Origin: an uncultured bacterium
GTDB taxonomy: Bacteria; Bacillota; Clostridia; Lachnospirales; Lachnospiraceae
Direction: 5' to 3'
DNA length: 12,302 nucleotides
Assembly (NCBI GenBank): GCA_946061355.1
Contig: CAMGRE010000056.1
Location: forward strand, 1 to 12,302
Below are positions 1-8,840 of this stretch, piece after piece. The first letter of the stretch is position 1. Each line of letters begins with the position of its first letter. The translations under genes and the position numbers were made by a program. The notes under the pieces are model-generated. The model was not told where the DNA came from. It ran no database searches and saw only the letters and a list, made by a program, of their open reading frames with translations.

Positions 1-220
1 AAGTATTGAAAAACCGGCAGATGCGAGTTCCGCAGACGCCCTGAAATCGAACATCGTTCTTCCAAAAATATTGCAGATACTTGACACTTTGAGACGCAGA
101 ACACCCCTTTGTTATGATGAAAAAACAAAAAATATATAAAATACATCATGTGCAGCAGTTCTTTTTCCGTCTCCTGCACTCCATTTATTAAGAATTTATG
201 AACAAATTTTGTATTTTCTC
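1..220. other. Upstream region without a supportable gene
   Basis: I see no confident gene here. One + strand frame is open from base 2 to a TAA at 137-139 (45 codons, no start in the window) and could be the tail of an upstream gene, but its peptide is not one I recognise. On the minus strand an ATG at 54-52 follows a weak GGAAG and stays open to the window edge, so a divergent gene is equally possible. The stretch from about 120 is AT-rich. An imperfect inverted repeat (GTGCAGCAG at 150-158 and CTCCTGCAC at 171-179, 12-nt loop, one mismatch) is not followed by a clear T-run, so calling it a terminator would be a guess. Confidence 0.35.
89..118 (+). promoter_or_regulatory. Weak candidate upstream promoter
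   Basis: TTGAGA (89-94) and TATGAT (113-118) are separated by 18 nt, an acceptable sigma-A arrangement. It would start a transcript about 250 nt before mraZ, or may be chance in an AT-rich region. The nearby TTGACA at 81-86 is a perfect -35 hexamer but lies 26 nt from the same -10, which is too far. Confidence 0.25.
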
Positions 221-249
221 TTGTCATATGAACCAAAATAGGCTAGAAT
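221..249 (+). promoter_or_regulatory. Main dcw promoter (sigma-A type)
   Basis: TTGTCA (221-226) is a 5/6 match to the -35 consensus and TAGAAT (244-249) a 5/6 match to the -10, with the ideal 17-nt spacing. Transcription should begin near 256-257, exactly where the AAGTGG repeats start. It is the best promoter in the window and lies at the head of nine co-directional genes. Assigning it as the main operon promoter is inference from position and consensus match. Confidence 0.75.
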
Positions 250-256
250 GGATGTA

Positions 257-296
257 AAAGTGGTGAAAAGTGGAGTGAAGTGGCACGAAGTGGTAC
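257..296 (+). promoter_or_regulatory. MraZ operator: four 10-bp direct repeats
   Basis: Four units of [A/G]AAGTGG plus three variable bases run head to tail with an exact 10-bp period: 257-266, 267-276, 277-286 and 287-296. A degenerate fifth unit, AAAAATGGGC, follows at 297-306. Arrays of AAAGTG-type or TGGG-type repeats at 10-bp spacing upstream of mraZ are the known binding sites of MraZ, whose ring-shaped oligomer contacts successive helical turns. The array begins at the predicted transcription start, so bound MraZ would be expected to hinder RNA polymerase, giving negative autoregulation. The direction of control is inference. Confidence 0.85.
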
Positions 297-314
297 AAAA
301 ATGGGCCTGTGATA

Positions 315-356
315 CTGCCAGTGCGTGTCATGATAGAATTTTGCTTTTCGTGGCAG
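315..356 (+). other. Possible stem-loop in the mraZ leader
   Basis: CTGCCA (315-320) and TGGCAG (351-356) are perfect 6-nt complements separated by 30 nt in the 5' untranslated leader. The loop is long and the stem short, so this is a weak structural candidate only. Confidence 0.2.
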
Positions 357-378
357 ACTGCTTTTATGGGTGACGCTT

Positions 379-810
379 ATGTTTATGGGAGAATACAACC
401 ACACAATTGATGCCAAGGGCAGAGTGATCGTACCTTCCAAATTCCGTGAGACACTGGGCGATGAGTTCGTGGTGACCAAGGGATTGGACGGGTGCCTCTT
501 TGTGTACGACAACAATGAGTGGGCTGCATTCGAGGAGAAACTGAAGTCACTCCCGATTACAAATAAAGATGCGAGACAGTTTGTGCGTTTCTTCCTGGCG
601 GGAGCTGCCAGCGTGGAAGTGGACAAGCAGGGAAGAATTTTATTGCCGGGATCCCTCAGGGAATTCGCGGAACTCATAAAGGATGTCGTGCTGATCGGTG
701 TGGGAAGCCGCATCGAGATCTGGAGCAAAGAAAGATGGGAAGGCACGGCAGCTTTTGAGGATATGGATATGGTGGCAGAGCATATGGCGGATCTGGGACT
801 TGGAATATAG
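379..810 (+). CDS. mraZ: Transcriptional regulator MraZ
   Basis: MraZ is a DNA-binding protein of the AbrB-like swapped-hairpin fold that oligomerises into a ring and controls the dcw cluster from repeats upstream of its own gene. The 143-residue product has the family's usual length and both signature DxxxR motifs, D11-AKG-R15 and D82-KQG-R86, one in each of the two MraZ domains (about residues 5-50 and 76-120). The start ATG at 379 gives the classic MFMGEYNH N-terminus and follows a GGGTGA ribosome site (368-373) by 5 nt. A GTG at 370 is in frame but has no ribosome site, and ATG 385 would cut into the conserved N-terminus. Its likely operator lies 83 nt upstream (257-296). It is the first gene of the operon, and rsmH follows after 45 nt. 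Confidence 0.96.
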   Translation: MFMGEYNHTIDAKGRVIVPSKFRETLGDEFVVTKGLDGCLFVYDNNEWAAFEEKLKSLPITNKDARQFVRFFLAGAASVEVDKQGRILLPGSLREFAELIKDVVLIGVGSRIEIWSKERWEGTAAFEDMDMVAEHMADLGLGI

Positions 811-855
811 AAGCCATGGCCTCAGATACGGAGCCTGACATATAGGGGATAAGGC

Positions 856-1794
856 ATGGAATTTAAGCATACATCTGTCTTGCTTGACGAAACAATAGAG
901 AATCTGAATATCAGACCGGACGGTATCTACGTGGACGGCACACTGGGCGGTGGAGGACATGCTTATCATGTGGCGCAGAGGCTTTCCGATAAGGGGAGGC
1001 TGATCGGTATTGACCAGGATGACGCTGCGATCCGTGCGGCGGGTGAGAGACTCGCGGTATTCGGAGACAAAATTACCATCATACGGAATAATTACAGAAA
1101 TATGCAGGCCGCACTGCGTGAGGCCGGTGTGGCGAAAGTGGACGGCATTGTGCTGGATCTGGGAGTCTCCTCCTATCAGCTGGATACGCCGGAGCGGGGA
1201 TTTTCCTATAGAGACGAGGATGCTGAACTGGACATGCGTATGGACAGACGCCAGGAACTAACGGCGAAGGAGATTGTCAACGAGTGGAGCCAGCAGGAGA
1301 TCTTCCGCATTATCAGAGACTACGGCGAGGACAGATTCGCCCAGAATATCGCGAAGCATATCGTGGCGGCGAGACAAAAGGAGCCGATCTGCACCACGGG
1401 GCAGCTCAATGAGATCATTAAAGAGGCGATTCCGGCAAAGGTCAGGGCGGTGGGCGGACATCCCTCCAAACGGACTTTCCAGGCGATCCGGATCGCATGC
1501 AACAGAGAACTTGAGGTGCTGGAGGATTCGCTGGACGGTCTGATTGATCTGCTGAATCCGGGCGGAAGGATCTGCATCATCACATTCCATTCGCTGGAAG
1601 ACCGGATCGTGAAGTCGGCGTTTCGGCGCAATGAGAACCCCTGCACATGTCCGCCGGACTTTCCGGTCTGTGTGTGCGGGAAGCAGTCAAAGGGAAAAGT
1701 GATTACGAGGAAACCGATCCTGCCCGGAGACGAGGAACTGGCGAATAACAAAAGATCAAAAAGTGCAAAGCTGAGAGTATTTGAAAAGAGGTAA
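856..1794 (+). CDS. rsmH: 16S rRNA (cytosine(1402)-N(4))-methyltransferase RsmH
   Basis: RsmH (MraW) uses S-adenosylmethionine to methylate N4 of C1402 in the decoding centre of 16S rRNA; it acts in the cytoplasm on the small subunit. The 312 residues match the family length. Visible motifs are the SAM-binding loop GTLGGGGH (28-35), the acidic strand end GIDQD (51-55), LDLGVSS (100-106), the RGFSYRDEDAELDMRMD segment (114-130), HPSKRTFQAIRI (202-213) and ITFHSLEDR (242-250). Residues 263-274 carry CTC and CVC pairs in the NPCTCPPDFP...CVCG insert, common in Firmicutes RsmH. The ATG follows AGGGG (844-848) by 7 nt. The stop TAA (1792-1794) lies 5 nt before the chosen ftsL start, suggesting coupled translation. 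Confidence 0.97.
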   Translation: MEFKHTSVLLDETIENLNIRPDGIYVDGTLGGGGHAYHVAQRLSDKGRLIGIDQDDAAIRAAGERLAVFGDKITIIRNNYRNMQAALREAGVAKVDGIVLDLGVSSYQLDTPERGFSYRDEDAELDMRMDRRQELTAKEIVNEWSQQEIFRIIRDYGEDRFAQNIAKHIVAARQKEPICTTGQLNEIIKEAIPAKVRAVGGHPSKRTFQAIRIACNRELEVLEDSLDGLIDLLNPGGRICIITFHSLEDRIVKSAFRRNENPCTCPPDFPVCVCGKQSKGKVITRKPILPGDEELANNKRSKSAKLRVFEKR

Positions 1795-1799
1795 TGGTT

Positions 1800-2282
1800 A
1801 TGGCTGTACAAGGTCAGAGAAGAGCATATTCAGACAGAAGAATACAGAGCAGAAGCTATGTCTATGGAAATACGGCCAGACAGCTTGACGTCAGACGTGC
1901 GATCAGAGAGCCGGAGCACAGAGAGAATCACGCTGTCCGCAGGAATCGCGAGAAAGCTGCGCACATGAATCCCGGCTATGTGCTGTTCCTTGCGACGGCG
2001 CTGATTGCAGCAGGAGTGATTCTGATCGGATACATCAGGCTCCAGTCGGAACTGACCAACAGTATCAAACATATATCGGTTCTGGAGAGTCAGTTAAATG
2101 ATCTGAAGCTTTCAAACGATGAGGAATACAGCAGGATCGAGAGCAGCGTAAATCTGGATGAGATCAAGCGGATCGCGATAGAGGAACTGGGCATGACATA
2201 TCCTTCCGAGGGACAGATCGTCATCTACAGCGCAGAGGGCAGTGATTATGTGCGCCAGATAGCGGATATTCCTGAGAAATAG
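1800..2282 (+). CDS. ftsL: FtsL-like cell division protein
   Basis: This is probably FtsL, a bitopic divisome protein that pairs with DivIC/FtsB and FtsQ/DivIB and helps activate the FtsW-PBP pair at the septum. Sequence conservation in this family is poor, so the call rests on position (between rsmH and the first PBP) and topology. The product has a basic cytoplasmic N-terminus (residues 1-55, Arg-rich), one membrane segment (about 59-79), then a heptad-like coiled coil (about 80-115) and a short outer domain with the IAIEELGMTYPSEGQIV stretch typical of FtsL/DivIC proteins. The start is ATG 1800, 8 nt after AAGAGG (1786-1791). ATG 1794, overlapping the rsmH stop, is in frame but only 2 nt from that ribosome site. 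At 160 residues it is somewhat longer than the family's usual length because of the N-terminal tail. Confidence 0.82.
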   Translation: MAVQGQRRAYSDRRIQSRSYVYGNTARQLDVRRAIREPEHRENHAVRRNREKAAHMNPGYVLFLATALIAAGVILIGYIRLQSELTNSIKHISVLESQLNDLKLSNDEEYSRIESSVNLDEIKRIAIEELGMTYPSEGQIVIYSAEGSDYVRQIADIPEK

Positions 2283-2302
2283 CATGACACTTCAGGGTTT
2301 TT

Positions 2303-2324
2303 CTGCTGTTATGAATAAAAGCAG
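2303..2324 (+). other. Small hairpin abutting the first PBP ribosome site
   Basis: CTGCT (2303-2307) can pair with AGCAG (2320-2324) across a 12-nt loop. The 3' arm includes the first two bases of the AGGTGG ribosome site (2323-2328) that serves the TTG start at 2336. Partial occlusion could lower translation of the PBP, but a 5-bp stem is weak and may be chance. Confidence 0.2.
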
Positions 2325-2335
2325 GTGGATATATT

Positions 2336-4561
2336 TTGAAGGCGAATAATAGTTCGAACAGAAAATTTACAATCAAGATGCAAAAGAAGCTGGCGGTACT
2401 GTTTTTGTTTGTACTGCTGGCTTTCGTCGGATTAAGCGCCAAATTGATCCTGATCAACAAGGATAACGGCGAACAGTACAAGAAGCAGGTGCTTTCCCAG
2501 CAGCAGTATGACAGCAGGGTGCTTCCGTTCAAACGGGGAGACATCGTGGACTGCAAGGGGACGAAGCTTGCCGTGAGTGAGAAGGTTTACAATGTGATCC
2601 TGGATGCCAAGCAGCTGACGGCGAAGGAGGAGTATCTGGAGCCGACGCTCCAAGCGCTGTCGCAGTGCTTTTCCCTCAATTCGGGAGAGATCCGTGCTTA
2701 CGTGGCGGAGAATCCGACATCACAGTATTATGTATTGGCAAAAAGACTGCCATATGATCAAATTAGCAAATTTGTGGAATTACAGAATGATATTGAAAAT
2801 AATCCATATATTAAAGGTATCTGGTTCGAGGAAGAATATGAGCGGACTTATCCGAACGGCAGCATGGCATGTGATGCGATCGGATTTACCGGCAGGGATA
2901 ATGTCGGAAGCTACGGGCTGGAAGAATACTATAATGATACCTTAAACGGGATCAACGGCAGGGAGTACGGTTACTTAAATGATGATTCCACACTGGAGAG
3001 AAGCACCAAGGCTGCTGTGGACGGCAACACGATCGTCACGACTCTGGATGCCAATATCCAGAGCATTGTGGAGAAAAACCTGAAAAAGTTCAATGAGGAC
3101 AACAAAAATGCGGCCAGAGACGGTAACGGTGCCTACAATATCGGCTGTATCGTCATGAAGGTGCACACGGGAGAGATCCTCGCTATGGCAAGTTATCCGG
3201 ACTATGATCTGAATGATACCAAGAATCCGCAGACGCTCATCGGCTCTTATCTGATCGATGAGACGGGAAAAACAACCGACACGGTCATCACCCAGGAAGT
3301 ACTGAATACCATGGATGATGAGGCTCTGTACACCAATCTCAATGCACTGTGGAAGAACTTCTGCATCAGCAGCACCTATGAGCCGGGATCGGTGGCGAAG
3401 CCATTTACGGTCGCTACCGGGCTGGAGACGGGAAAGCTTACCGGAAATGAGACGTATTTCTGCGGGGGATCGCTCTGGTACGGCGGTCATGAGATCCATT
3501 GCCATAACCGTCTGGGTGACGGCATGCTGACCGTGAAGGAGGCTGTGGAGAAATCCTGCAATGTGGCTCTGATGCAGATGGGTGATGCGATCGGAAAAAA
3601 TGATTTCCTGAAATTCCAGGGGATGTATAACCTGGGGCTGAAGACGAACATTGATCTGGCAGGTGAGGCCAGAACGGATGCCCTTGTGTATAATTCGAAT
3701 ACGATGGGGGAAGCCGAGCTTGCCACTTCCACATTCGGACAGGGATTTAACGTCACGATGATCCAGATGATTACAGCGTACTGCTCCCTGATCAACGGCG
3801 GCTACTATTATGAGCCTCATATGGTCAATAAGATCCTAAGCCCGGACGGGACCACGATCAAAAATATCGAGCCGAGGATCCTGAAACAGACGGTTTCGGC
3901 GAGCACCTGTGACAGGATCATTGATTACTGTAACGGTGTCGTGACCGAAGGAACCGGCAAAACGGCGAGACCGGCTGGCTATGCCATCGGCGGCAAGACG
4001 GGAACTGCCGAGATGGTGCCGCGTACCAAACACAATTATGTGGTGTCTTTTATGGGACATGCACCTGCCGAAAATCCGGAGATTGCCATCTATGTTGTGG
4101 TGGACAGACCGAATACCGCGATGCAGGACGACGCCAAATTCGCCACGGGTATTGTGCGAAATTCCCTGACAGAGATTCTGCCTTATCTGAATTACTTCAT
4201 GACTGAGGAAATGTCAGAGAAGGAGCAGGAGGAGATGGCAGCAAGCGATCTGGCAGTGCATATTCCGGGCATAAAAGGCGGTGCGGAGGAGAGCGGCGAA
4301 GATTTGGAAAGTGTGGAGATCACGGATGGTGAGTCCACAGAGAATGCAGGTGGAGAAGGCACACAGAATACAGGTGATACGCAGAGCGGTGAGACGACAG
4401 AGGAAGAGGAGGCTGTCAGCAAGCAGGAGAAGGAGTGGCAGGAACGTCTCGCAACCTATGAGACGGATTCGGCGACAGGCTATCTGATTGAACCCGGCAC
4501 AGGAGTGCTGATCGATCCCGAAACGGGACAGTCGGTGGACGGTGCGTCCTTTATGAACTGA
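2336..4561 (+). CDS. Class B penicillin-binding protein with acidic C-terminal tail (FtsI/SpoVD family)
   Basis: This D,D-transpeptidase crosslinks peptidoglycan outside the membrane, most likely at the septum with FtsW. Its 741 residues comprise a short cytoplasmic N-terminus, one membrane anchor (about 19-40), a class B dimerisation/pedestal domain (about 60-225) and a transpeptidase domain (about 267-612). The active-site motifs are S352-VA-K355, S407-C-N409 and K554-TG, all intact. After the enzyme domain comes a tail of about 120 residues (621-741), rich in E, S, T and G, ending in the tandem octapeptide YLIEPGTG-VLIDPETG (716-731). I see no PASTA domains, unlike Bacillus PBP2B and SpoVD. 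The start is TTG 2336, 7 nt after AGGTGG (2323-2328); ATG 2378 has no ribosome site and would trim the N-terminus. By position it corresponds to pbpB, but a SpoVD-like role cannot be excluded. Confidence 0.93.
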   Translation: MKANNSSNRKFTIKMQKKLAVLFLFVLLAFVGLSAKLILINKDNGEQYKKQVLSQQQYDSRVLPFKRGDIVDCKGTKLAVSEKVYNVILDAKQLTAKEEYLEPTLQALSQCFSLNSGEIRAYVAENPTSQYYVLAKRLPYDQISKFVELQNDIENNPYIKGIWFEEEYERTYPNGSMACDAIGFTGRDNVGSYGLEEYYNDTLNGINGREYGYLNDDSTLERSTKAAVDGNTIVTTLDANIQSIVEKNLKKFNEDNKNAARDGNGAYNIGCIVMKVHTGEILAMASYPDYDLNDTKNPQTLIGSYLIDETGKTTDTVITQEVLNTMDDEALYTNLNALWKNFCISSTYEPGSVAKPFTVATGLETGKLTGNETYFCGGSLWYGGHEIHCHNRLGDGMLTVKEAVEKSCNVALMQMGDAIGKNDFLKFQGMYNLGLKTNIDLAGEARTDALVYNSNTMGEAELATSTFGQGFNVTMIQMITAYCSLINGGYYYEPHMVNKILSPDGTTIKNIEPRILKQTVSASTCDRIIDYCNGVVTEGTGKTARPAGYAIGGKTGTAEMVPRTKHNYVVSFMGHAPAENPEIAIYVVVDRPNTAMQDDAKFATGIVRNSLTEILPYLNYFMTEEMSEKEQEEMAASDLAVHIPGIKGGAEESGEDLESVEITDGESTENAGGEGTQNTGDTQSGETTEEEEAVSKQEKEWQERLATYETDSATGYLIEPGTGVLIDPETGQSVDGASFMN

Positions 4562-4639
4562 TTTATGCGATAGGAATAACCTCATAGAAAGGATAATAGA
4601 TTGTAATAATTCAGATGATTCCTTTTTATGGGGTTTTTG

Positions 4640-6406
4640 ATGGAAAATGAGCGCAGTATCTGGCAGGGGAAACTATTTACAAAGAATAAGACCTTTCACA
4701 GAAAGAAGATTTTTGTGATATTTGTCATATGCCTCACGTGCTTTTTGGGGCTGGGTGCACGGCTCGTCTATCTGATGGTGAATTGCTCGGAATACTACAC
4801 GGACCGGGCCAGAGAACTCCATGAGAGGGAACGGGATATCAAAGCAGCGAGAGGGCGGATCCTGGACCGGAACGGCAATGTGCTCGCGGATAATAAGACG
4901 GTATGTACCATTTCCGTGATCCACAGCCAGATGAAGGAAAAGGAAAAAATCGTGGAAATGCTGTGCAAAGAGCTTTCCCTAAGTGAGGAATATGTCCGCA
5001 AGCGGGTGGAAAAGGTATCTGCCATTGAGCGGATCAAAAGCAATGTGGATAAGGAAGTGGGAGACCGGATCAGGGAATATGACCTGGAAGGTGTGAAGGT
5101 TGATGAGGATTATAAACGCTTCTATCCGGGAGGGGAGCTTGCCTCCAAGGTGCTTGGATTTACCGGTGGTGACAATCAGGGGATCCTCGGACTGGAAGTG
5201 GAGTATGAGGATGTGCTGCAGGGAACTCCGGGTACAATCCTCACGATGACGGATGCCAGAGGAATTGAACTGGAGCGTGCCGGAGAAGACAGAGTGGAAC
5301 CTGTGGACGGCAATGATCTGGTGCTGTCCATGGATGTAAATATCCAGAAATATGCGACGCAGCTGGCTTATCAGGCAATGGAGACAAAACAGGCGGACGG
5401 TGTTTCCATCATTGTGATGAATCCGAAGAACGGGGAGATCCTTGCCATGACCAGTGTGCCGGAGTTTGATCTCAACGAGCCTTTTGTATATAACGGTGCG
5501 GAAAACACGGACGGTATGAGTGATGACAAAAAACAGGACCTGCTGAACCGGATGTGGAGAAACAGTTGTATCAACGATACGTACGAGCCGGGATCGACTT
5601 TCAAAACAGTGACGGCTGCGGCCGGACTGGAGGCCGGGGTTGTGCACACAAATGACACGTTCCACTGTCCGGGCTTTGTGATCGTGGAGGATCGTAAGAT
5701 CCGATGCCACAAGGTGGGAGGACATGGCAGTCAGGATTTTATTCATGCGACGATGAATTCCTGTAACCCCGTTTTTGTGACGGTCGGACTGAGACTTGGT
5801 GCGGACCGGTATTATGAGTATTTTCAGAAATTCGGACTGCTTCAAAAGACAGGGATCGACCTGCCGGGAGAGGCAGGGACGATCATGCATAAGAAAGAGA
5901 ACATCGGGATGGTGGAGCTTGCCACGATTTCTTTTGGACAGTCCTTTCAGATCACGCCGATTCAGCTGATCACTACTGCTTCTTCCTTTGTGAACGGCGG
6001 CACCAGAGTGACCCCGCATTTTGGAGTGCGTGTTCAGGATAAGGACGGCAGGACGGTAAAGACTTTTTCCTACCCTGAAAAAAAGGGAATTGTGTCGGAG
6101 GAGACCTCGGCGACGATGCGTATGATGCTCGAGAAGGTGGTGGCCGAGGGCGGCGGGAAGAAGGCATACATCGAAGGATATCGGATCGGCGGTAAGACGG
6201 CTACAAGCCAGACACTTCCCAGAGGGAGCGGAAAGTATATTTCTTCTTTCCTCGGGTTTGCACCGGCGGATGATCCGCAGGTGATTGCGCTTGCCATTAT
6301 TTACAATCCGCAGGGAGTCTACTACGGAGGCCAGATCGCCGCTCCCGTCGTAAAGCAGCTTTTTGAAAATATACTTCCGTATTTAGAGAGAATGGATTAT
6401 AATTAA
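4640..6406 (+). CDS. Class B penicillin-binding protein with KTA motif (FtsI/SpoVD family)
   Basis: This second D,D-transpeptidase follows the first after 78 nt and corresponds by position to spoVD in Bacillus. The 588 residues (from ATG 4640) contain a basic N-terminus, one membrane anchor (about 23-47), the pedestal domain with the canonical RGRILDRNGNVLA (72-84) and a transpeptidase domain (about 255-580). The active-site motifs are S319-TF-K322 and S374-C-N376. The third motif reads K519-T-A (GGKTATSQ) where most PBPs have KTG. No PASTA domain or long tail is present; the protein ends soon after the enzyme domain. The start is uncertain: ATG 4628 lacks a ribosome site, while ATG 4640 has GGGG (4630-4633) 6 nt upstream. 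It may be a vegetative septal PBP or a sporulation-specific one. Confidence 0.93.
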   Translation: MENERSIWQGKLFTKNKTFHRKKIFVIFVICLTCFLGLGARLVYLMVNCSEYYTDRARELHERERDIKAARGRILDRNGNVLADNKTVCTISVIHSQMKEKEKIVEMLCKELSLSEEYVRKRVEKVSAIERIKSNVDKEVGDRIREYDLEGVKVDEDYKRFYPGGELASKVLGFTGGDNQGILGLEVEYEDVLQGTPGTILTMTDARGIELERAGEDRVEPVDGNDLVLSMDVNIQKYATQLAYQAMETKQADGVSIIVMNPKNGEILAMTSVPEFDLNEPFVYNGAENTDGMSDDKKQDLLNRMWRNSCINDTYEPGSTFKTVTAAAGLEAGVVHTNDTFHCPGFVIVEDRKIRCHKVGGHGSQDFIHATMNSCNPVFVTVGLRLGADRYYEYFQKFGLLQKTGIDLPGEAGTIMHKKENIGMVELATISFGQSFQITPIQLITTASSFVNGGTRVTPHFGVRVQDKDGRTVKTFSYPEKKGIVSEETSATMRMMLEKVVAEGGGKKAYIEGYRIGGKTATSQTLPRGSGKYISSFLGFAPADDPQVIALAIIYNPQGVYYGGQIAAPVVKQLFENILPYLERMDYN

Positions 6407-6472
6407 CAATGGTGTTTTTGGATTTATGAGCCGTAAACAAATTAAAGAGGAAATCCGGAAAGGATAAAGAAG

Positions 6473-7435
6473 ATGACAACGTATAGGTTAATTGTGGTTC
6501 CCGTGATTCTGGCATTTGCCATCAGCGTGATCCTGGGGCCGTTTGTAATACCGTTCCTGCGAAAACTCAAGGTGGGACAGACAGAGAGAGATGATGGGCC
6601 GCAGTCCCATCTGAAGAAAAGCGGTACACCGACGATGGGCGGCGTGCTGATCCTGACGAGTGTGATTCTGGCTTCGCTTCCCTATGTGAAGCAGTATCCT
6701 AAGATCATTCCCATTCTGTTTCTGACGCTCGGTTTCGGACTGATCGGTTTTCTGGATGATTATATCAAAGTGGTGCTGAAGCGTTCCATGGGACTGACTC
6801 CCGGACAGAAGATGGCGGGACAGCTTGTTGTCACGGCAATTTTTGCCTTTTATCTCGTCCGGTATACGGATGTGAGTCTTGCCATGAAGGTGCCGTTCAT
6901 GCACGGCATGACGCTGGATTTCGGAATGCTCAACATTCCGATCCTGTTTTTTGTGGTGATCGGAACGGTAAACGGAACGAATTTTACAGATGGTCTGGAT
7001 GGACTTGCCAGCAGTGTGACGATCATGGTTGCTACCTTCTTTACGGTGGTAGCGATCGGTACGGGCAGCGGGATCGAACCGGTCACCTGTGCGGTGGTGG
7101 GTGCGCTGCTTGGCTTTTTGCTGTTTAATGTATACCCTGCAAAGGTGTTTATGGGAGATACGGGTTCTCTTGCTCTGGGAGGCTTCGTGGCGGCTACGGC
7201 TTATATGATGCAGATGCCGCTGTTTATTGTGATCGTCGGCTTTATCTATCTGGCCGAGGTGCTGTCTGTGATCATACAGGTCAGCTATTTCAAAGCGACC
7301 GGCGGGAAGCGTATCTTTAAGATGGCGCCCATCCATCATCATTTTGAACTGTGTGGATGGTCTGAGACCAGAGTGGTGGCGGTATTTTCCATTGTCACGG
7401 CAATCCTGTGTCTCATCGGTTTGCTTGCGCTGTAA
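6473..7435 (+). CDS. mraY: Phospho-N-acetylmuramoyl-pentapeptide-transferase MraY
   Basis: MraY is an integral membrane enzyme that transfers phospho-MurNAc-pentapeptide from UDP to undecaprenyl phosphate, making lipid I, with Mg2+. The 320 residues match the family, and about ten hydrophobic segments are visible. Conserved signatures are ERDDGPQSHLKKSGTPTMGG (38-57), the Mg2+/substrate aspartates D95-D96 in FLDDYIKV, NGTNFTDGLDGLA (167-179) with D173 and D176, MGDTGSLALGG (227-237) and the H288-H289-H290 triad in APIHHHFELCGW. ATG 6473 follows AAAGGA (6459-6464) by 8 nt. The 66-nt gap from the second PBP shows no clear promoter. murE and murF, often found just before mraY, are absent. Confidence 0.97.
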   Translation: MTTYRLIVVPVILAFAISVILGPFVIPFLRKLKVGQTERDDGPQSHLKKSGTPTMGGVLILTSVILASLPYVKQYPKIIPILFLTLGFGLIGFLDDYIKVVLKRSMGLTPGQKMAGQLVVTAIFAFYLVRYTDVSLAMKVPFMHGMTLDFGMLNIPILFFVVIGTVNGTNFTDGLDGLASSVTIMVATFFTVVAIGTGSGIEPVTCAVVGALLGFLLFNVYPAKVFMGDTGSLALGGFVAATAYMMQMPLFIVIVGFIYLAEVLSVIIQVSYFKATGGKRIFKMAPIHHHFELCGWSETRVVAVFSIVTAILCLIGLLAL

Positions 7436-7458
7436 GAGAGGAAAGAAGGTTGAAAAAT

Positions 7459-8835
7459 ATGAGCAGGAATGAAACGGATCTGTCGGGAAAGCATGTGCTG
7501 GTGGTCGGAACCGGGATTAGCGGGATCGCAGCCACAAGCCTGTTGTACGGTGTGGGAGCGCTGCCGGTTCTCTTTGATTCCAATGTGGATCTGAAAAAGG
7601 AAACGGTTGCAGAGAAGCTGCCCGAGGACGTGAAGGCGGATATTTATCTGGGGTCTCTGCCGGAAACGGTAAAACAGGCGGTAGAACTGGTGGTGCCGAG
7701 TCCCGGAGTGCCCGTGGACACAGAATTCATGATGGAATTTAAAGATCGGAACATCCCGGTCTGGGGTGAGATTGAACTCGGTTTCCGATTTGCCAAGGGA
7801 AGACTTTTTGCGATCACGGGAACCAATGGCAAGACGACGACAACGGCGCTGACGGGACAGATCATGAAAGATTATACGGACAGTGCGTTTGTGGTGGGAA
7901 ATATCGGCAATCCCTATACGCTGGAGGCGCTTAAGACTACCGAAGAATCCGTTACCGTGGCGGAGATCAGCAGCTTTCAGCTGGAGACGATTCATGCGTT
8001 CCGGCCGGATATCTCGGCGATCCTAAATATTACGCCGGATCATCTCAACAGGCATCACACGATGGAGAATTATGTGGCGGTAAAAGAAGCCATCGCATCA
8101 AATCAGGATAAGAGCAGCCGCTGTATCCTGAATTATGAGGATGAATATACCAGAGCATTCGGAGATCGCACATCGGCGGAGCCGTTCTATTTCTCGTCGG
8201 TGAGGAAGCTTGAGAGAGGGATCTATCTCGACGGGGAAGAGATCTGGATGGCTGACGGAGGAGAACCGGAGAGACTTCTGAATATTCATGAGATGAAGCT
8301 GCTCGGCACACACAATGTGGAGAATGTGATGGCGGCCATTGCGATTGCGCACAGTGCCGGAGTGCCGATGGATTCCATTTTAAAGACGGTGAAAGAATTT
8401 AAGGCGGTGGAACACAGGATCGAGTTTGTCGCCACAAAGAATGGTGTCGATTATTACAATGATTCCAAGGGAACCAATCCCGATGCGGCGATCAGGGGAA
8501 TCCGGGCGATGAACAGGCCGACAATCCTGATCGGCGGCGGCTATGACAAGGGCAGTACATACGATGAGTGGATCGAGGCTTTTGACGGAAAGGTGAAATG
8601 GCTGGTGCTGTTGGGACAGACCAGAGAAAAAATCGCTGAGTGTGCAAGAGCCCATGGTTTTGAGAATATCATTATGGCAGACAGTCTGGAGGAGGTCGTT
8701 CGTATCTGCGCCGACAAGGCGGAGAGTGGAGATGCGGTACTTCTTTCCCCGGCCTGTGCAAGCTGGGGAATGTTCCCGAACTATGAGGTGCGGGGACGGC
8801 AGTTCAAAGAATTGGTACATGCACTGAAGGAGTAG
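7459..8835 (+). CDS. murD: UDP-N-acetylmuramoylalanine--D-glutamate ligase MurD
   Basis: MurD is a cytoplasmic ATP-dependent ligase that adds D-glutamate to UDP-MurNAc-L-alanine. The product (458 residues) shows the N-terminal UDP-binding Rossmann-like loop VVGTGISG (15-22), the ATP-binding GTNGKTTT (121-128), TPDHLNRH (192-199), a lysine at 209 in the position of the carbamylated Lys of the family, HRIEF (319-323), DSKGTNP (335-341) and the C-terminal LLSPACASW...NYEVRGRQFKELV. I chose ATG 7459, 9 nt after AGAAGG (7444-7449). TTG 7450 is also possible because AGAGG at 7437-7441 lies 8 nt before it. The frame stays open further upstream into mraY, but that part looks non-coding. It follows mraY by 23 nt and precedes ftsW by 5 nt. 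Confidence 0.96.
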   Translation: MSRNETDLSGKHVLVVGTGISGIAATSLLYGVGALPVLFDSNVDLKKETVAEKLPEDVKADIYLGSLPETVKQAVELVVPSPGVPVDTEFMMEFKDRNIPVWGEIELGFRFAKGRLFAITGTNGKTTTTALTGQIMKDYTDSAFVVGNIGNPYTLEALKTTEESVTVAEISSFQLETIHAFRPDISAILNITPDHLNRHHTMENYVAVKEAIASNQDKSSRCILNYEDEYTRAFGDRTSAEPFYFSSVRKLERGIYLDGEEIWMADGGEPERLLNIHEMKLLGTHNVENVMAAIAIAHSAGVPMDSILKTVKEFKAVEHRIEFVATKNGVDYYNDSKGTNPDAAIRGIRAMNRPTILIGGGYDKGSTYDEWIEAFDGKVKWLVLLGQTREKIAECARAHGFENIIMADSLEEVVRICADKAESGDAVLLSPACASWGMFPNYEVRGRQFKELVHALKE

Positions 8836-8840
8836 GTTAC